A DNA stretch of 64,000 nucleotides from Croceibacterium soli (GCF_009828065.1 NZ_WTYK01000003.1:186001-250000); one strand, 5' to 3'. Shown: positions 54,063-63,748, counted from the stretch's first letter. The notes: generated from the letters alone by a model not told the origin. Program-made: numbers and translations.

Positions 54063-55067
54063 CTATGCCGGTTCCGTCGCCGACCGCTCCTGCAGTTTCG
54101 CCCTGAGCTCGTGTTCCGGCGTGGCAGCGTTCCTGAGCCGCGAGGTGCGGTATCGCACGCCGCCGAACAGAAGCCGGGTGCCCAGGGCCATCCAGGAGGT
54201 CACCGCGCGCTCCGCCAGCCAGGCCGGCGCCCACAAGGCGCTGCTGGCGGGGAACACGGCCCGGCCGTTTCCTTTCCGGCGCCCGACCTCCGCTGCCGCT
54301 ACGCTGCAGGCGGCGGCCGCGAGCAGCCAGCCCGGTCCCTTGCGTCCCGCCAGCACTGCGGCGGGCAGCAGGGCCAGCTCTGCGGCGAAGCGGCCGGGCC
54401 GCGCCCATTCGTCGTAGGCCTGCCTGACCCGCTGGGAGACGAAGTGCCGGGTCTCGGGCGGCCGCCGCGCGACGAACAGGTCGAGCGGCACGGCCTCGCG
54501 CCCGCCGGCGGCGCGCATGGTCCGCACGAGCTCCAGGTTCTCGAACAGGACCTCTCCGGAGTAGCCGCCGGCCTCCACCAGCACAGACTTGCGCACGCCC
54601 AGGGTGCCGGGCCAGTCCCCGTCTCCGAGGCGGTTGAGCAAGCTGCGGGCCGTGTCCCAGCGTGCGTGCCACGGCAGCGGCCGGAAGAAGTTCTGCGGCC
54701 GTACCACCTCGTGCGTTTGCAGCAGGCGGAGCATCCGGGCGAGCTCCGCCCGGCGATAGCGCACGTCGTCGTCCCCCACCACCACGCACTCGTTGCGGGC
54801 CGCGCGGACGCCGGTCACGACTCCCGCGACTTTGCCGTTGGTGGTCCGGATCTCCGGGCGAATGTGGCGGACGTGGGCCGACCATGAGCGGGCATGCGCC
54901 TCGAATGTCTCGCCGAGGGACCCGTCCACGACGATCACCTCGTCCACCGTGCGCGCCAGTCGGCGCAGGTAGCCGGTCAGCGCGCGGGCCTGCGAAGTTC
55001 GCGCGGCGATCGGCAGGACGTAAGTGAGGGCGAGGGGGGTGGCGCGAGAAGCGCTGCGGTCCGGCAT
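54063..55067 (-). CDS. family 2 glycosyltransferase, probably membrane-associated
   Basis: GT-A fold: TYVLPIAARTSQARALTGYL, DEVIVVDGS and the metal motif CVVVGDDDVRYRRAEL (about residues 92-107). Hydrophobic stretches near residues 230-260 and 275-300 suggest membrane association. Length is 334 aa. It is convergent with the GT4 gene at 54055 (7-bp gap) and divergent from the YcgG/GntA-like gene across 153 bp. Confidence 0.88.
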   Translation of the reverse strand: MPDRSASRATPLALTYVLPIAARTSQARALTGYLRRLARTVDEVIVVDGSLGETFEAHARSWSAHVRHIRPEIRTTNGKVAGVVTGVRAARNECVVVGDDDVRYRRAELARMLRLLQTHEVVRPQNFFRPLPWHARWDTARSLLNRLGDGDWPGTLGVRKSVLVEAGGYSGEVLFENLELVRTMRAAGGREAVPLDLFVARRPPETRHFVSQRVRQAYDEWARPGRFAAELALLPAAVLAGRKGPGWLLAAAACSVAAAEVGRRKGNGRAVFPASSALWAPAWLAERAVTSWMALGTRLLFGGVRYRTSRLRNAATPEHELRAKLQERSATEPA

Positions 55068-55121
55068 GGAGGATAAAGTCAGAACCGGGCCCGAAGTTTC
55101 CCAACTGACGCGGGAGCGAGC

Positions 55122-55136
55122 TTGTCACGTCGACAA
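55122..55136. promoter_or_regulatory. putative operator palindrome between GT2 and YcgG genes
   Basis: TTGTC-ACGTC-GACAA has perfect 5-base arms and lies 85 bases before the YcgG-like start and 55 bases after the GT2 start on the other strand. It is the only clear palindrome in this divergent region and may regulate one or both genes. Confidence 0.4.
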
Positions 55137-55220
55137 ATGGGGGACCGCAGGCGCTGAAACCTGAACGGAACATTACAGCGGCTTCTCCGTTCATGCTGCA
55201 GACTGGAACCGTGTCACCCA

Positions 55221-55901
55221 ATGCTTGTAAATGAAGATACCGTCCTGAAGGGGCGCGAAGAGTTGCTTGCGGCAATTGCCGACGAGCGGTTTCCCTGCGT
55301 TGGAGCCAAGTCGGCGATGGCGCGCGGGACCCTGAAGACTCTCGTCGGCCATTCGATCGAGAGCGCGTGGGACGACGTTAAGATCCATTCCGAGCTGCTC
55401 GAGTGGGCGAAGGCTTACCGTGAGAACCCCGAAGGGCTGCGCAGCCTGGCCGTGGTCTTCGAAGGCCCCAAGGATCTCGATGAGGAGGGCTTTGAGGCCG
55501 CCATGTGGGCGCGGCTGCAATCGCTTGCCGACAAAGATGACTGGCGCGGCCAGCCTTACGACGGCAGCGTCAGCCCCAATCCCGACGATCCGCATTTCTC
55601 GCTCAGCTTCGGCGGAGCGGCCTTCTTCGTAATCGGCCTGCACCCGAACGCCTCACGCCCAGCCCGGCGGATGCCGCGGCCAACCCTGGTGTTCAACCTG
55701 CACGACCAGTTCGAGCGCCTGCGCAAGGAAGGCCGCTACGAACGCATGCGCGACGCGATCATCACCCGTGACGTGGCCCTGGCGGGCGACGCGAACCCGA
55801 TGCTCGCGCGCTTCGGCGAGGCGAGCGAGGCGCGGCAGTACAGCGGCCGCATGGTCAGCGACGACTGGCGCTGCCCCTTCCGCGATCCGCGCGCCGCGTG
55901 A
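55221..55901 (+). CDS. YqcI/YcgG family protein (GntA-like haem-dependent N-oxygenase)
   Basis: The family includes GntA, a haem enzyme that N-hydroxylates an enduracididine-like guanidine in guanitoxin synthesis; the exact substrate here is unknown. FPCVGAKSA (residues 24-32) and the C-terminal WRCPF (about 218-222), the family-invariant ends, are both present, with SAWDDVKIHSELLEWA and RPTLVFNLHDQFERLR between. Length is 226 aa. The stop overlaps the DUF1989 start (GTGA), so the two are coexpressed. Confidence 0.85.
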   Translation: MLVNEDTVLKGREELLAAIADERFPCVGAKSAMARGTLKTLVGHSIESAWDDVKIHSELLEWAKAYRENPEGLRSLAVVFEGPKDLDEEGFEAAMWARLQSLADKDDWRGQPYDGSVSPNPDDPHFSLSFGGAAFFVIGLHPNASRPARRMPRPTLVFNLHDQFERLRKEGRYERMRDAIITRDVALAGDANPMLARFGEASEARQYSGRMVSDDWRCPFRDPRAA

Positions 55902-56506
55902 CCGTCCAGGAGATCGGCCCGCGTAGCGGGGTGGCATTCCGCCTGGGCAAAGGGCAGGTCCTGCGCGTGATCGATCCGCAGGGCGTGCAGGTATCTGACA
56001 TGCTCGCCTACAACGCCGACGACGTTCGCGAGGCCATCTCCAACGGGCGCACGTTCGATTACGAGGAAACGATCGCGCTGACGGCGGGCAACCGCCTGTG
56101 GTCGAACCGATCGAACCCGATGCTGACGATCGTCGAGGACACCGTTGGGCGGCACGACTTCTTGCTGACGCCATGCAGCGAGGCGACCTTTCGCCACTTT
56201 TATCCCGAGCACCCGGTGCACCGCGGCTGCTTCGGCAACCTGGCCGAGGCGCTGGCGCCCTACGGCGTCGAACCGGACATGATCCCCTGCGCCTTCAATC
56301 TGTTCATGAACGTACCGGTGGAGCCGAACGGCAAGCTGCGGGTCGATCCGCCGCTGAGCCGGCCCGGGGACTACTTGCGGATGCGCGCCGAGATGGACCT
56401 GATCGTGGGACTAACCGCCTGTTCGGCTTACGCTTCCAACGGCGGCAGCTTCAAGCCGATCCACTTCGCGATCGAAGACGGGGCAACCACGACAACGGAC
56501 CCCTAA
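55898..56506 (+). CDS. DUF1989 / urea carboxylase-associated family protein
   Basis: Family of unsettled chemistry, often next to urea/guanidine metabolism genes and in N-hydroxylation clusters. Hallmarks: GVAFRLGKGQVLRVIDPQGVQVSDMLAYN, LTAGNRLWSNRSNPMLTIVEDTVGRHDFLLTPCSE and the C-terminal PGDYLRMRAEMDLIVGLTACS, with two Cys (in TPCSE and LTACSAY) that may bind metal. Length is 202 aa. It is coupled to the GntA-like gene. No urea carboxylase is seen in the window. Confidence 0.85.
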   Translation: MTVQEIGPRSGVAFRLGKGQVLRVIDPQGVQVSDMLAYNADDVREAISNGRTFDYEETIALTAGNRLWSNRSNPMLTIVEDTVGRHDFLLTPCSEATFRHFYPEHPVHRGCFGNLAEALAPYGVEPDMIPCAFNLFMNVPVEPNGKLRVDPPLSRPGDYLRMRAEMDLIVGLTACSAYASNGGSFKPIHFAIEDGATTTTDP

Positions 56507-56612
56507 GACCGGGCGTACCGGGGCGGGCGGCACAGAGCAGCGCCGAGCGGCTTTTATCTCGCGCCGCCTCGGCCTATCACGCGGCCATTCGACATCGCGC
56601 TGCGGGTGGTCC

Positions 56613-57140
56613 TTGCCTGAGACGTCTTCCCATGTCGGCCTCGAAGCCGTGTTTCTCGCCAACCGCGAGAGACTGCTGCGTTTCCTCGCCGCGCGCGGGG
56701 CGGGCGATGCGGCGGAGGACCTGCTGCAGGAGCTGTGGCTGAGGATTGCCGCCAGCCGGCCGGGGCCGGTCGCGTCGCCGCTCTCCTACCTGTTCCGCGC
56801 GGCGGACATGCTGATGATCGACCGCTACCGCGCCGAAACCCAGACCCGCAAGCGCGAGCGTGCCTGGACCGAGGCCGCCGGCGGGGCGCAGCCCGGCGTG
56901 TCCGACACGCCATCGGTGGAACGGCACATCATCGGCCGGGAGAATGCCCGGCTGGTCGCCGAGGCGATCGACGCGCTGGGACCGCGCCCGGCCGCCGTGT
57001 TCCGCCGGCACAGGGTCGACGGGATACCGCAGCGGCAGGTGGCGGAGGAAATCGGCGTCAGCCTCAGCACCGTCGAAAGCGATCTGCGCCGCGCCTATCG
57101 CGCGCTCGCGGACCTGAAGGAGCGTTTGGATGAGGGTTGA
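56613..57140 (+). CDS. ECF-type RNA polymerase sigma factor (FecI-like)
   Basis: Sigma-70 region 2 (residues 12-78; GDAAEDLLQELWLRI and SYLFRAADMLMIDRYR) and region 4 (118-172; RRHRVDGIPQRQVAEEIGVSLSTVESDLRRAYRAL) with the helix-turn-helix. Length is 175 aa. The start is TTG at 56613, with a weak ribosome site. It is followed by a FecR-type regulator and a TonB receptor, the standard cell-surface signalling order. Confidence 0.92.
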   Translation: MPETSSHVGLEAVFLANRERLLRFLAARGAGDAAEDLLQELWLRIAASRPGPVASPLSYLFRAADMLMIDRYRAETQTRKRERAWTEAAGGAQPGVSDTPSVERHIIGRENARLVAEAIDALGPRPAAVFRRHRVDGIPQRQVAEEIGVSLSTVESDLRRAYRALADLKERLDEG

Positions 57141-57178
57141 GCCGATCGTCTCCGTCCTGGTGGCAGGAGGACTGTCCT

Positions 57179-58099
57179 ATGCCGCATGACCAGCAGATCA
57201 GGGAACAGGCGGTAGCCTGGGCAGTCCGCACCGGCGATCCGGAATTCGCGGATTGGGAAGGCTTCACCTGCTGGCTCGAGGAAGACCCGGCCCACGCCGC
57301 TGCTTACGACCGGGTCTCGCTGGCCGTTGCCGAAGCCGCCGAGATGCCGCCGCTGCCCGTCGGCGCCAATGACGAGGATGCGGTTCCCCCGCGCGTCACC
57401 CGGCGCTGGCTCGGCGGGGCGATAGCGGCGTCGCTGGCGGCGCTGATGGCGCTCGGCGTCTGGCAGATGAGCGACGAGCGCTACACGGTGGAGACCGCTC
57501 CGGGCGAACTGCGGACCGTGGCACTTGCGGGCGGCGGGCAGATCGAACTCGCCGGCGGCACGCGGCTGCTGCTGGAGGAGGACGATCCCCGCTTCGCCAG
57601 GCTGGAGCAGGGGCAGGCGCTGTTCACGATCCGCCACGACCAGACCGATCCCTTCCGCCTCGAAGTGGGCGAGGACACGCTGGTCGATGCCGGCACGGTG
57701 TTCGACGTACGGCGCACCGCATCGGCCATGACGGTCGCGGTCTCCGAAGGCGCGGTCATCTTCAATCCGTCGGCGCAGAACGTGCGGCTCGAACCCGGCG
57801 ACATGCTGACGAGCGCCGCCGGCTCGCCCGATTACAGCCTGCGCAAGTTTGCGCCGGCCCAGATGGGCGAATGGCGGCAGGGCCGGGTCACGTTCGAAAA
57901 CGCCTCGCTGGCGGAGATCGCATCCGAGCTGAGCCGCGCGACCGGCATCGCCTACCGTGCCGATCCTGGCACGGCCGCGCAGGCGGTCTCCGGCAGTATC
58001 CTGGTGGGCCCGCTGCGAGAGGACCCGCGCGCGCTCGGTCCGCTGCTCGGGGTGACTGTCAGGCAGGCGGACGATGCCTGGATGATCGCAGCGCCCTAG
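57179..58099 (+). CDS. FecR-type anti-sigma factor
   Basis: Inner-membrane regulator that passes a signal from the TonB receptor to the ECF sigma factor. The cytoplasmic N-terminal sigma-binding domain (residues 1-75; WLEEDPAHAAAYDRVS) is followed by a single TM (about 83-100), the periplasmic FecR domain (TAPGELRTVALAGGGQIELAGGTRL) and a C-terminal secretin/STN-like segment. The ATG at 57179 is preceded by GGAGG at 7 bases and preferred over the TTG at 57137. Length is 306 aa. Confidence 0.92.
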   Translation: MPHDQQIREQAVAWAVRTGDPEFADWEGFTCWLEEDPAHAAAYDRVSLAVAEAAEMPPLPVGANDEDAVPPRVTRRWLGGAIAASLAALMALGVWQMSDERYTVETAPGELRTVALAGGGQIELAGGTRLLLEEDDPRFARLEQGQALFTIRHDQTDPFRLEVGEDTLVDAGTVFDVRRTASAMTVAVSEGAVIFNPSAQNVRLEPGDMLTSAAGSPDYSLRKFAPAQMGEWRQGRVTFENASLAEIASELSRATGIAYRADPGTAAQAVSGSILVGPLREDPRALGPLLGVTVRQADDAWMIAAP

Positions 58100-58101
58100 C
58101 C

Positions 58102-60465
58102 ATGCGGCCGGAGGGGTTCTTCCTGTTCGCCGCAGTGGCCGTAGCGAGCGCTCCCGCCCAGGCGGAGCGCGTGCGGATCGACGCGCCTGCCGGGCGGGCG
58201 GCGGATGCGGCGATTGCCATCGCCCGGCAGACCGGCTCCAGCATCGTCGTCGCCGATCCCGCCATCGGCAACCGCCGCGTGCGGGCGATCCGCGGCAGCA
58301 TGTCCGCCGCGGACGCGGTGAAGAAGCTGGCGCGCGCTTCCGGTGCGCGGGCAGTCGCCGCCGGTCCTTCGGCCTGGCGCCTGCTGCCGGCCCCTCGTGA
58401 GCCGCGCCCGTTCGTCCAGCCACGGCGGCCGCGCCAGCAGGAGCGGCGCTTCGCCCCGCCCGTGCCGCAGGCGGAAGCGCCGGTGGAGATCGTCGTCGTC
58501 GGCAGCAAGCGGGACGCGGCGCTGGCGGAATTTCCCGGGCAAGTCTCGATCCTTCCCGGGGAGGAGCTGGAGCTTGGCGGTGTCGGCGGAACCGAGAAGA
58601 TCATGCAGCGGGTCGCCACGGTCTCCTCGACCTACCTCGGCAGCGGACGCAACAAGCTGTTCATCCGGGGCATCGCCGATTCCAGCTTCACCGGGCCGAC
58701 CCAGGCCACTGTGGGCCAGTACCTCGGCGACTTGCGCCTGAGCTACAACGCGCCTGACCCGGACTTGCGCCTGTCGGACCTAGAGCGGGTGGAAGTTCTC
58801 GAAGGGCCGCAAGGCACGCTCTACGGCGCCGGGTCGCTTGGCGGCATCATCCGCCTCGTCCCGAACGCGCCGGAGCTCGGCGTAACCAGCGCCTCGGCGA
58901 TGATCGGCGGTTCGCTGATCCAGCACGGCGCCGGCGGGGCCGACGGAAACGCGACCGTGAACCTGCCGCTGGCCGGGGACAGCGCGGCCCTTCGGTTCAC
59001 CGTCGATGCCGCCACCCACGGCGGCTATATCGACAAGCCGCTGCTGGGCGAGCAGAACGTCAACCGCACCGAGATCCTCGGCGGACGCGCAATGGTGCGC
59101 ATCGCCGCCGGACCAGACTGGACGGTCGATCTGATCGGGCTGGGCCAGACGAACCATGCCGAAGACAGCCAGTATGCCGATCGCGGCGGGCCGCCGCTGA
59201 GCCGGGCGGCTCAGGTGCAGGAAGGGGCTGAGGCAGACTTCGTGCAAGGCCAAGTGGTCGTCTCCGGCAGCCTCGGCCCGGTCCGCTTCCGTTCGACGAC
59301 CGGGGCGACCTCCCAGCATTTGATGGAGCGGTACGATGCGACGCGGCCCAATGGCCCCGCACGCCTGTTCGTGCAGCGCAACGACACGGAGATGTTCGCC
59401 AACGAAACTCGCCTGTGGCAGCCGCTGGGGGAGCGCTTCGAATGGCTCGCCGGCGCCAGCTATACCCGCAACCGGACCACGCTGACCCGCGAGATCGGCG
59501 GGGAGCAGGAGCGGGCGAGCACGACCGGCGTGCGCAACACGATCAATGAGGTGACCTTCTACGGCGAGGGGAGCGTCCGTCTTCTGGACAGGCTCGTGGC
59601 GACCGCCGGGGCGCGCTACACGCGCTCCCACCTGGGCGGCGAGGGGGAAGACGTGCCGCTCGCCATCGCGCTGGCGGGGATGGAAATCACCGCCAAGCGG
59701 ATCGAGACCGCCTTCCTGCCCTCCGCCTCCCTGCTCGCCGAAGTCACGCCCGAAACGAGCCTGTTCGTGCGCTACCAGGAAGGTTTCCGCCCCGGCGGCT
59801 TGGCGATCGAGGGCAACTTCGTGCGCCGCTTCCGCAACGATCGGGCCGCGACGTTCGAATTCGGCGCGCGCCACGGCGTGCCGGGCACGGGTCCGTTCGA
59901 ACTGACCGCGAGCCTCTCGCACACGCGCTGGCGCGACATCCAGGCGGACTTCATCGATGGCTCCGGGCTGCCGAGCACCGCCAACATCGGCGACGGCACG
60001 GTCTGGACCGCCAGCGTGGCGGGGGCCGTCGAGGTGACGCCCGACCTGCGGCTCAGCGGCGGGTTGACCTACAACGACAGCCACGTCGACGAGCCGGCGC
60101 CGCTGACCTTCACCCGCACCACGCAAGTGCCGAACATCGCCCGCTTTGCCGGACGGCTCGGCTTCGACTACCGCCGCCCGGTCGGCCGCGATCTCGATCT
60201 CACCGCACAGGGCTGGGCCAGCTATATCGGCCGCTCGCGGCTCGGCATCGGTCCCGAGCTCGGGGAGTCGCAGGGCGACTATTTCGACAGCGGCATCGTG
60301 GTGCGCCTCGGCGGTGAGCGCCACGGCGTCTCGCTTAGCGTCACCAACATCGCCGATGTCCAGGGCAACCGCTTCGCCCTCGGAACGCCATTCGCCATCG
60401 GCCGCGAGCAGATCACCCCGTTGCAGCCGCGCACCGTGCGCATCGGGTTCGACACCTCCTTCTGA
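58102..60465 (+). CDS. TonB-dependent receptor with N-terminal STN signalling domain
   Basis: Outer-membrane transporter and signal receptor, substrate unknown. Signal peptide (about 1-22), STN domain (24-95), a Pro/Arg-rich linker, plug domain (LERVEVLEGPQGTLYGAGSLGGIIRLVPN about 230-258) and a 22-strand barrel ending GFDTSF with terminal Phe. Length is 787 aa. The ATG at 58102 follows the anti-sigma stop by 2 bases. The STN domain marks it as a transducer that signals to the FecR partner. Confidence 0.92.
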   Translation: MRPEGFFLFAAVAVASAPAQAERVRIDAPAGRAADAAIAIARQTGSSIVVADPAIGNRRVRAIRGSMSAADAVKKLARASGARAVAAGPSAWRLLPAPREPRPFVQPRRPRQQERRFAPPVPQAEAPVEIVVVGSKRDAALAEFPGQVSILPGEELELGGVGGTEKIMQRVATVSSTYLGSGRNKLFIRGIADSSFTGPTQATVGQYLGDLRLSYNAPDPDLRLSDLERVEVLEGPQGTLYGAGSLGGIIRLVPNAPELGVTSASAMIGGSLIQHGAGGADGNATVNLPLAGDSAALRFTVDAATHGGYIDKPLLGEQNVNRTEILGGRAMVRIAAGPDWTVDLIGLGQTNHAEDSQYADRGGPPLSRAAQVQEGAEADFVQGQVVVSGSLGPVRFRSTTGATSQHLMERYDATRPNGPARLFVQRNDTEMFANETRLWQPLGERFEWLAGASYTRNRTTLTREIGGEQERASTTGVRNTINEVTFYGEGSVRLLDRLVATAGARYTRSHLGGEGEDVPLAIALAGMEITAKRIETAFLPSASLLAEVTPETSLFVRYQEGFRPGGLAIEGNFVRRFRNDRAATFEFGARHGVPGTGPFELTASLSHTRWRDIQADFIDGSGLPSTANIGDGTVWTASVAGAVEVTPDLRLSGGLTYNDSHVDEPAPLTFTRTTQVPNIARFAGRLGFDYRRPVGRDLDLTAQGWASYIGRSRLGIGPELGESQGDYFDSGIVVRLGGERHGVSLSVTNIADVQGNRFALGTPFAIGREQITPLQPRTVRIGFDTSF

Positions 60466-60547
60466 AAAATTCGCTCGAGGCGCCAAGGCCGGCGAGCAGG
60501 GGCTCCGTCATGCAGGTCGACAACCGATCTGGACGAGGGAACTCCAA

Positions 60548-63500
60548 ATGCGTCGTTACCTGCTTGCCTCTACCGCCATGCTCGCGATCGCCACTCCGGC
60601 CGCGGCCGAGACCATCGCGACCAAAGTTACCGCTCCGGTGCGGACCTCCACCGTCAAGGCCGGCGCCCCGGATTCGATCACCATCACCTCGGCCGGCTCG
60701 GTCGTCCTGACCGGCGGCACGGCGGTGACGATGGACAGCAACCATTCGGTGACCAACCAGGGCGCGGTCACGATCGGCAACGCCAATGGCGCGGTCGGTA
60801 TCGCCGCGCTCGCCGGGACGAGCGGCGACATCGTGAACTCCGGCACGATCACGATCGACGAACCCTACACGCCGACCGACAGCGACAACGACGGTGACCT
60901 CGACGGTCCCTTCGCGCTCGGTTCGGGCCGCTTCGGCATCCGCACAGCCGGCGCGCACACCGGCAAGCTGAACAACAGCGGCACGATCACGGTGGAAGGC
61001 AACGACTCCGCCGGCATCTGGCTCGGAGGTCCGCTGACCGGCGCCTTCACCCACGACGGCAAGACCACTGTGCTTGGCAACAACGCTGTCGGCGTCCAGG
61101 CGCAGGACATCACCGGCACTGTGCGGCTGGCCGGCACCGTGACCGCCACCGGCACGAATGCGATCGGCGCGCGGTTCTCGGGCGACGTGGACGGGGCCAT
61201 GGTCGTCCAGGGCGCGATCACCTCGACCGGCTATCGCTACACCACTGCGCCCTCCAGCACCGCCAAGCTCGATGCCGACGACCTGTTGCAGGGCGGATCG
61301 GCACTGGTGATCGAGGGAGACGTGACCGGCGGCATCGTTCTGGCGGTACCCCCGAAGGACAACAATGCCAACAATGCCGACGAAGACGGCGACGGTATCG
61401 AAGATGCCAAGGAAGGTTCCGCCAAAGTGGTCTCCTACGGCGCGGCTCCCGCCATGGTGATCGGCGCCGCCGATCGCGCGGTGACCATCGGCCCGGTCGC
61501 CGCCACGGCCACCAAGTTCGGCCTCCAGATCGACGGTGCGGTGGGCGGCATCGGTCTTTATTCCGGCGTCGCTGCCAACGGCCTCGTCATCGGCGGACGC
61601 GGCGGAGACGTGACCATCGCAAACGGCGTCGGCATCACCGGAACGGTCTCTGCCGTGTCCGACGGAGCCAGCGCCACGGCGCTGCGCTTCGGCGCCGGAG
61701 CGACGACGCCCGAAATCCGCAACTCCGGAACCGTCGAAGCGAAAGGCGGCAATTCGGCCACCGCGAAGACCACCGCTCTCGCCATTGATGCGGGCGCCAG
61801 CGTGGCCACCCTCCGCAACAGCGGCACGATCAAGGCCACCGCCGCTGGAGAGAACGGCTCCGCCACTGCGATCATCGACCGCAGCGGCAACACCACCCTG
61901 GTCGAGAACAGCGGCGCAATCTCCGCGACGGGAGCCAAGGCCGGATCGGGGCGCAATATCGCCATCGACCTCTCCGCCAACACCACCGGCGTCACCGTGA
62001 AGCAGACCCAGGTCGGCTCCGGCTTCACCGCTCCGGCGATCGACGGCGATATCCGGCTCGGATCGGGCAACGACTTGCTCGACGTGGCCGACGGCACCTT
62101 CAAGGGCGCGGCATTCTTCGGCGCGGGCAACAACGCGTTCGCGCTCTCGGGCGATGCGGTGCACACCGGCTCCGCCCTGTTCGGCGCAGGCAGCGATACG
62201 ATGAGCCTGGCCGGCACCTCCGTTTTCTCCGGCGTGGCGGACTTCGGTGGCGGCGCGGATACCCTGACCATCGGCGGTTCGGCGCGGTTCTCCGGCAGCC
62301 TTGCGAATTCGGCCAACCTGGCGGTGAACGTCGCCGGCGGTACGCTCGACATCAACAAGCCTGCCTCGATCGCCTCGCTCACCGTCGGCGCGGGCGGCAC
62401 CCTCGCGGTCACGCTCGACAAGGCGGCCGGCTCCGGCACGGCTTACGACGTGTCGGGCACCGCGAGCTTCGCCAGCGGAGCCAAGCTCGCTGTGCGCCTG
62501 GCGGACGTGAGCAATGCGGAAGGCAGCTATGTCGTGGTGGATGCAGGCACTCTGCAGGGCGCCTCGGGCATCGCGGTGAATACGTCGGCGGTACCGTTCC
62601 TGTTCAAGGCCTCCCTCGCCAGCAATGCCGGCCCGAACCGCATCGTGGTCGATGTCGCCAAGCGTACCTCGCAGGAACTCGGCCTCAACCGCTCCCAGAG
62701 CACGGCCTATAACGCGGTGTTCGCGGCGATCGGCGAGGACGACGATGTCGAGAAGATCTTCCTCGGCATCAGCGACGGCGACCAGTTCCGCCACGCCGTG
62801 CGGCAGATGCTGCCCGATCACGCCGGCGGCGCGTTCGAGGGTGTCAGCCTCGGCACCCGCGCCTTCGCCCGGCAAGTGGCCGATCCGCCGAGCCCGGTCT
62901 ACTCGAGCGGCGGCCTGGACGTGATCGTCAGCGCCGCAGCCTGGACCAGCGACAAGGACGAAGGCGCGACCGCCGTCTACGACCTCGGCGGCTTCGGCTT
63001 CTCCGGCGCCGGCGAGATCGACACCGGCATCGGCAGCTTCGGCCTCGCCGCGACCTGGCTGTGGAACGAGTACGACCAAGGCAGCGACTACAACCGCGTC
63101 CTCTCCGATACTTACGAGCTGGCGGCCTATTGGCGCGGCAAGTGGGGCGGGCTCACGACCTTCGCGCGCGGTTCCATTGGCCTGGTCGATTTCCGCGGAC
63201 GCCGCACGTTCACCGGCCAGGCCGGCGACAAGGCGGTCGAGCGCCACGTCATCAGCGAATGGAACGGAACGATGATGTCGGCCAGCGGCGGCCTGTCCTA
63301 CGAAGGCGGCGGCACCCACTTTTTCTTCCGCCCGAGCGTCTCGTTCGATTACCTCAAGCTCGACGAGGACGGCTACACCGACCACGGCGGCGAGGGCCTC
63401 GACCTCGAGGTGGAGGACCGCAAGAGCGACGAATTCGCGGTCAACGGCGGCCTCACCCTGGGATTCGACTTCACCGGTACCCGCAAGCGGGACGAGAACT

Positions 63501-63748
63501 GGTTCCGTGTCGAAACCGAAGGCGGCTGGCGCGAAGTCGTCGGCGGCTCGCTCGGCGCGACGACCGCGAAGTTCGAAGACGGCACCCCGTTCACGCTCGA
63601 ACCGGAGCAGGTCGACAGCGGCTGGTACGCCCGCCTGCGCGCCATGGGCGGCAGCTCGATGTTCGAGATGGGCGGCGAACTGGGCGCCGAAGACCGCCAC
63701 GGCGGCACCGCGCTGTCCCTGCGCGGAACGCTGAAGATGGGCTTCTGA
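60548..63748 (+). CDS. autotransporter (type Va) with repetitive passenger and C-terminal barrel
   Basis: Secreted surface protein. Signal peptide MRRYLLASTAMLAIATPAAA (1-20); passenger of beta-helix repeats (about 25-740) built of Gly/Asn/Thr motifs such as NSGTI and GGNSATAKTTAL; autotransporter barrel (about 790-1066) ending LRGTLKMGF with terminal Phe. Two calcium-binding-like loops are visible: DSDNDGDLDG (about 111-120) and DEDGDGIED (about 278-286). Length is 1066 aa. It lies 82 bases downstream of the TonB receptor. Confidence 0.9.
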   Translation: MRRYLLASTAMLAIATPAAAETIATKVTAPVRTSTVKAGAPDSITITSAGSVVLTGGTAVTMDSNHSVTNQGAVTIGNANGAVGIAALAGTSGDIVNSGTITIDEPYTPTDSDNDGDLDGPFALGSGRFGIRTAGAHTGKLNNSGTITVEGNDSAGIWLGGPLTGAFTHDGKTTVLGNNAVGVQAQDITGTVRLAGTVTATGTNAIGARFSGDVDGAMVVQGAITSTGYRYTTAPSSTAKLDADDLLQGGSALVIEGDVTGGIVLAVPPKDNNANNADEDGDGIEDAKEGSAKVVSYGAAPAMVIGAADRAVTIGPVAATATKFGLQIDGAVGGIGLYSGVAANGLVIGGRGGDVTIANGVGITGTVSAVSDGASATALRFGAGATTPEIRNSGTVEAKGGNSATAKTTALAIDAGASVATLRNSGTIKATAAGENGSATAIIDRSGNTTLVENSGAISATGAKAGSGRNIAIDLSANTTGVTVKQTQVGSGFTAPAIDGDIRLGSGNDLLDVADGTFKGAAFFGAGNNAFALSGDAVHTGSALFGAGSDTMSLAGTSVFSGVADFGGGADTLTIGGSARFSGSLANSANLAVNVAGGTLDINKPASIASLTVGAGGTLAVTLDKAAGSGTAYDVSGTASFASGAKLAVRLADVSNAEGSYVVVDAGTLQGASGIAVNTSAVPFLFKASLASNAGPNRIVVDVAKRTSQELGLNRSQSTAYNAVFAAIGEDDDVEKIFLGISDGDQFRHAVRQMLPDHAGGAFEGVSLGTRAFARQVADPPSPVYSSGGLDVIVSAAAWTSDKDEGATAVYDLGGFGFSGAGEIDTGIGSFGLAATWLWNEYDQGSDYNRVLSDTYELAAYWRGKWGGLTTFARGSIGLVDFRGRRTFTGQAGDKAVERHVISEWNGTMMSASGGLSYEGGGTHFFFRPSVSFDYLKLDEDGYTDHGGEGLDLEVEDRKSDEFAVNGGLTLGFDFTGTRKRDENWFRVETEGGWREVVGGSLGATTAKFEDGTPFTLEPEQVDSGWYARLRAMGGSSMFEMGGELGAEDRHGGTALSLRGTLKMGF

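Noticed and set aside
57871-58101. Longer N-terminus for the TonB receptor
   Set aside because: These residues are the shifted frame of the anti-sigma gene; the ATG at 58102 gives a signal peptide.
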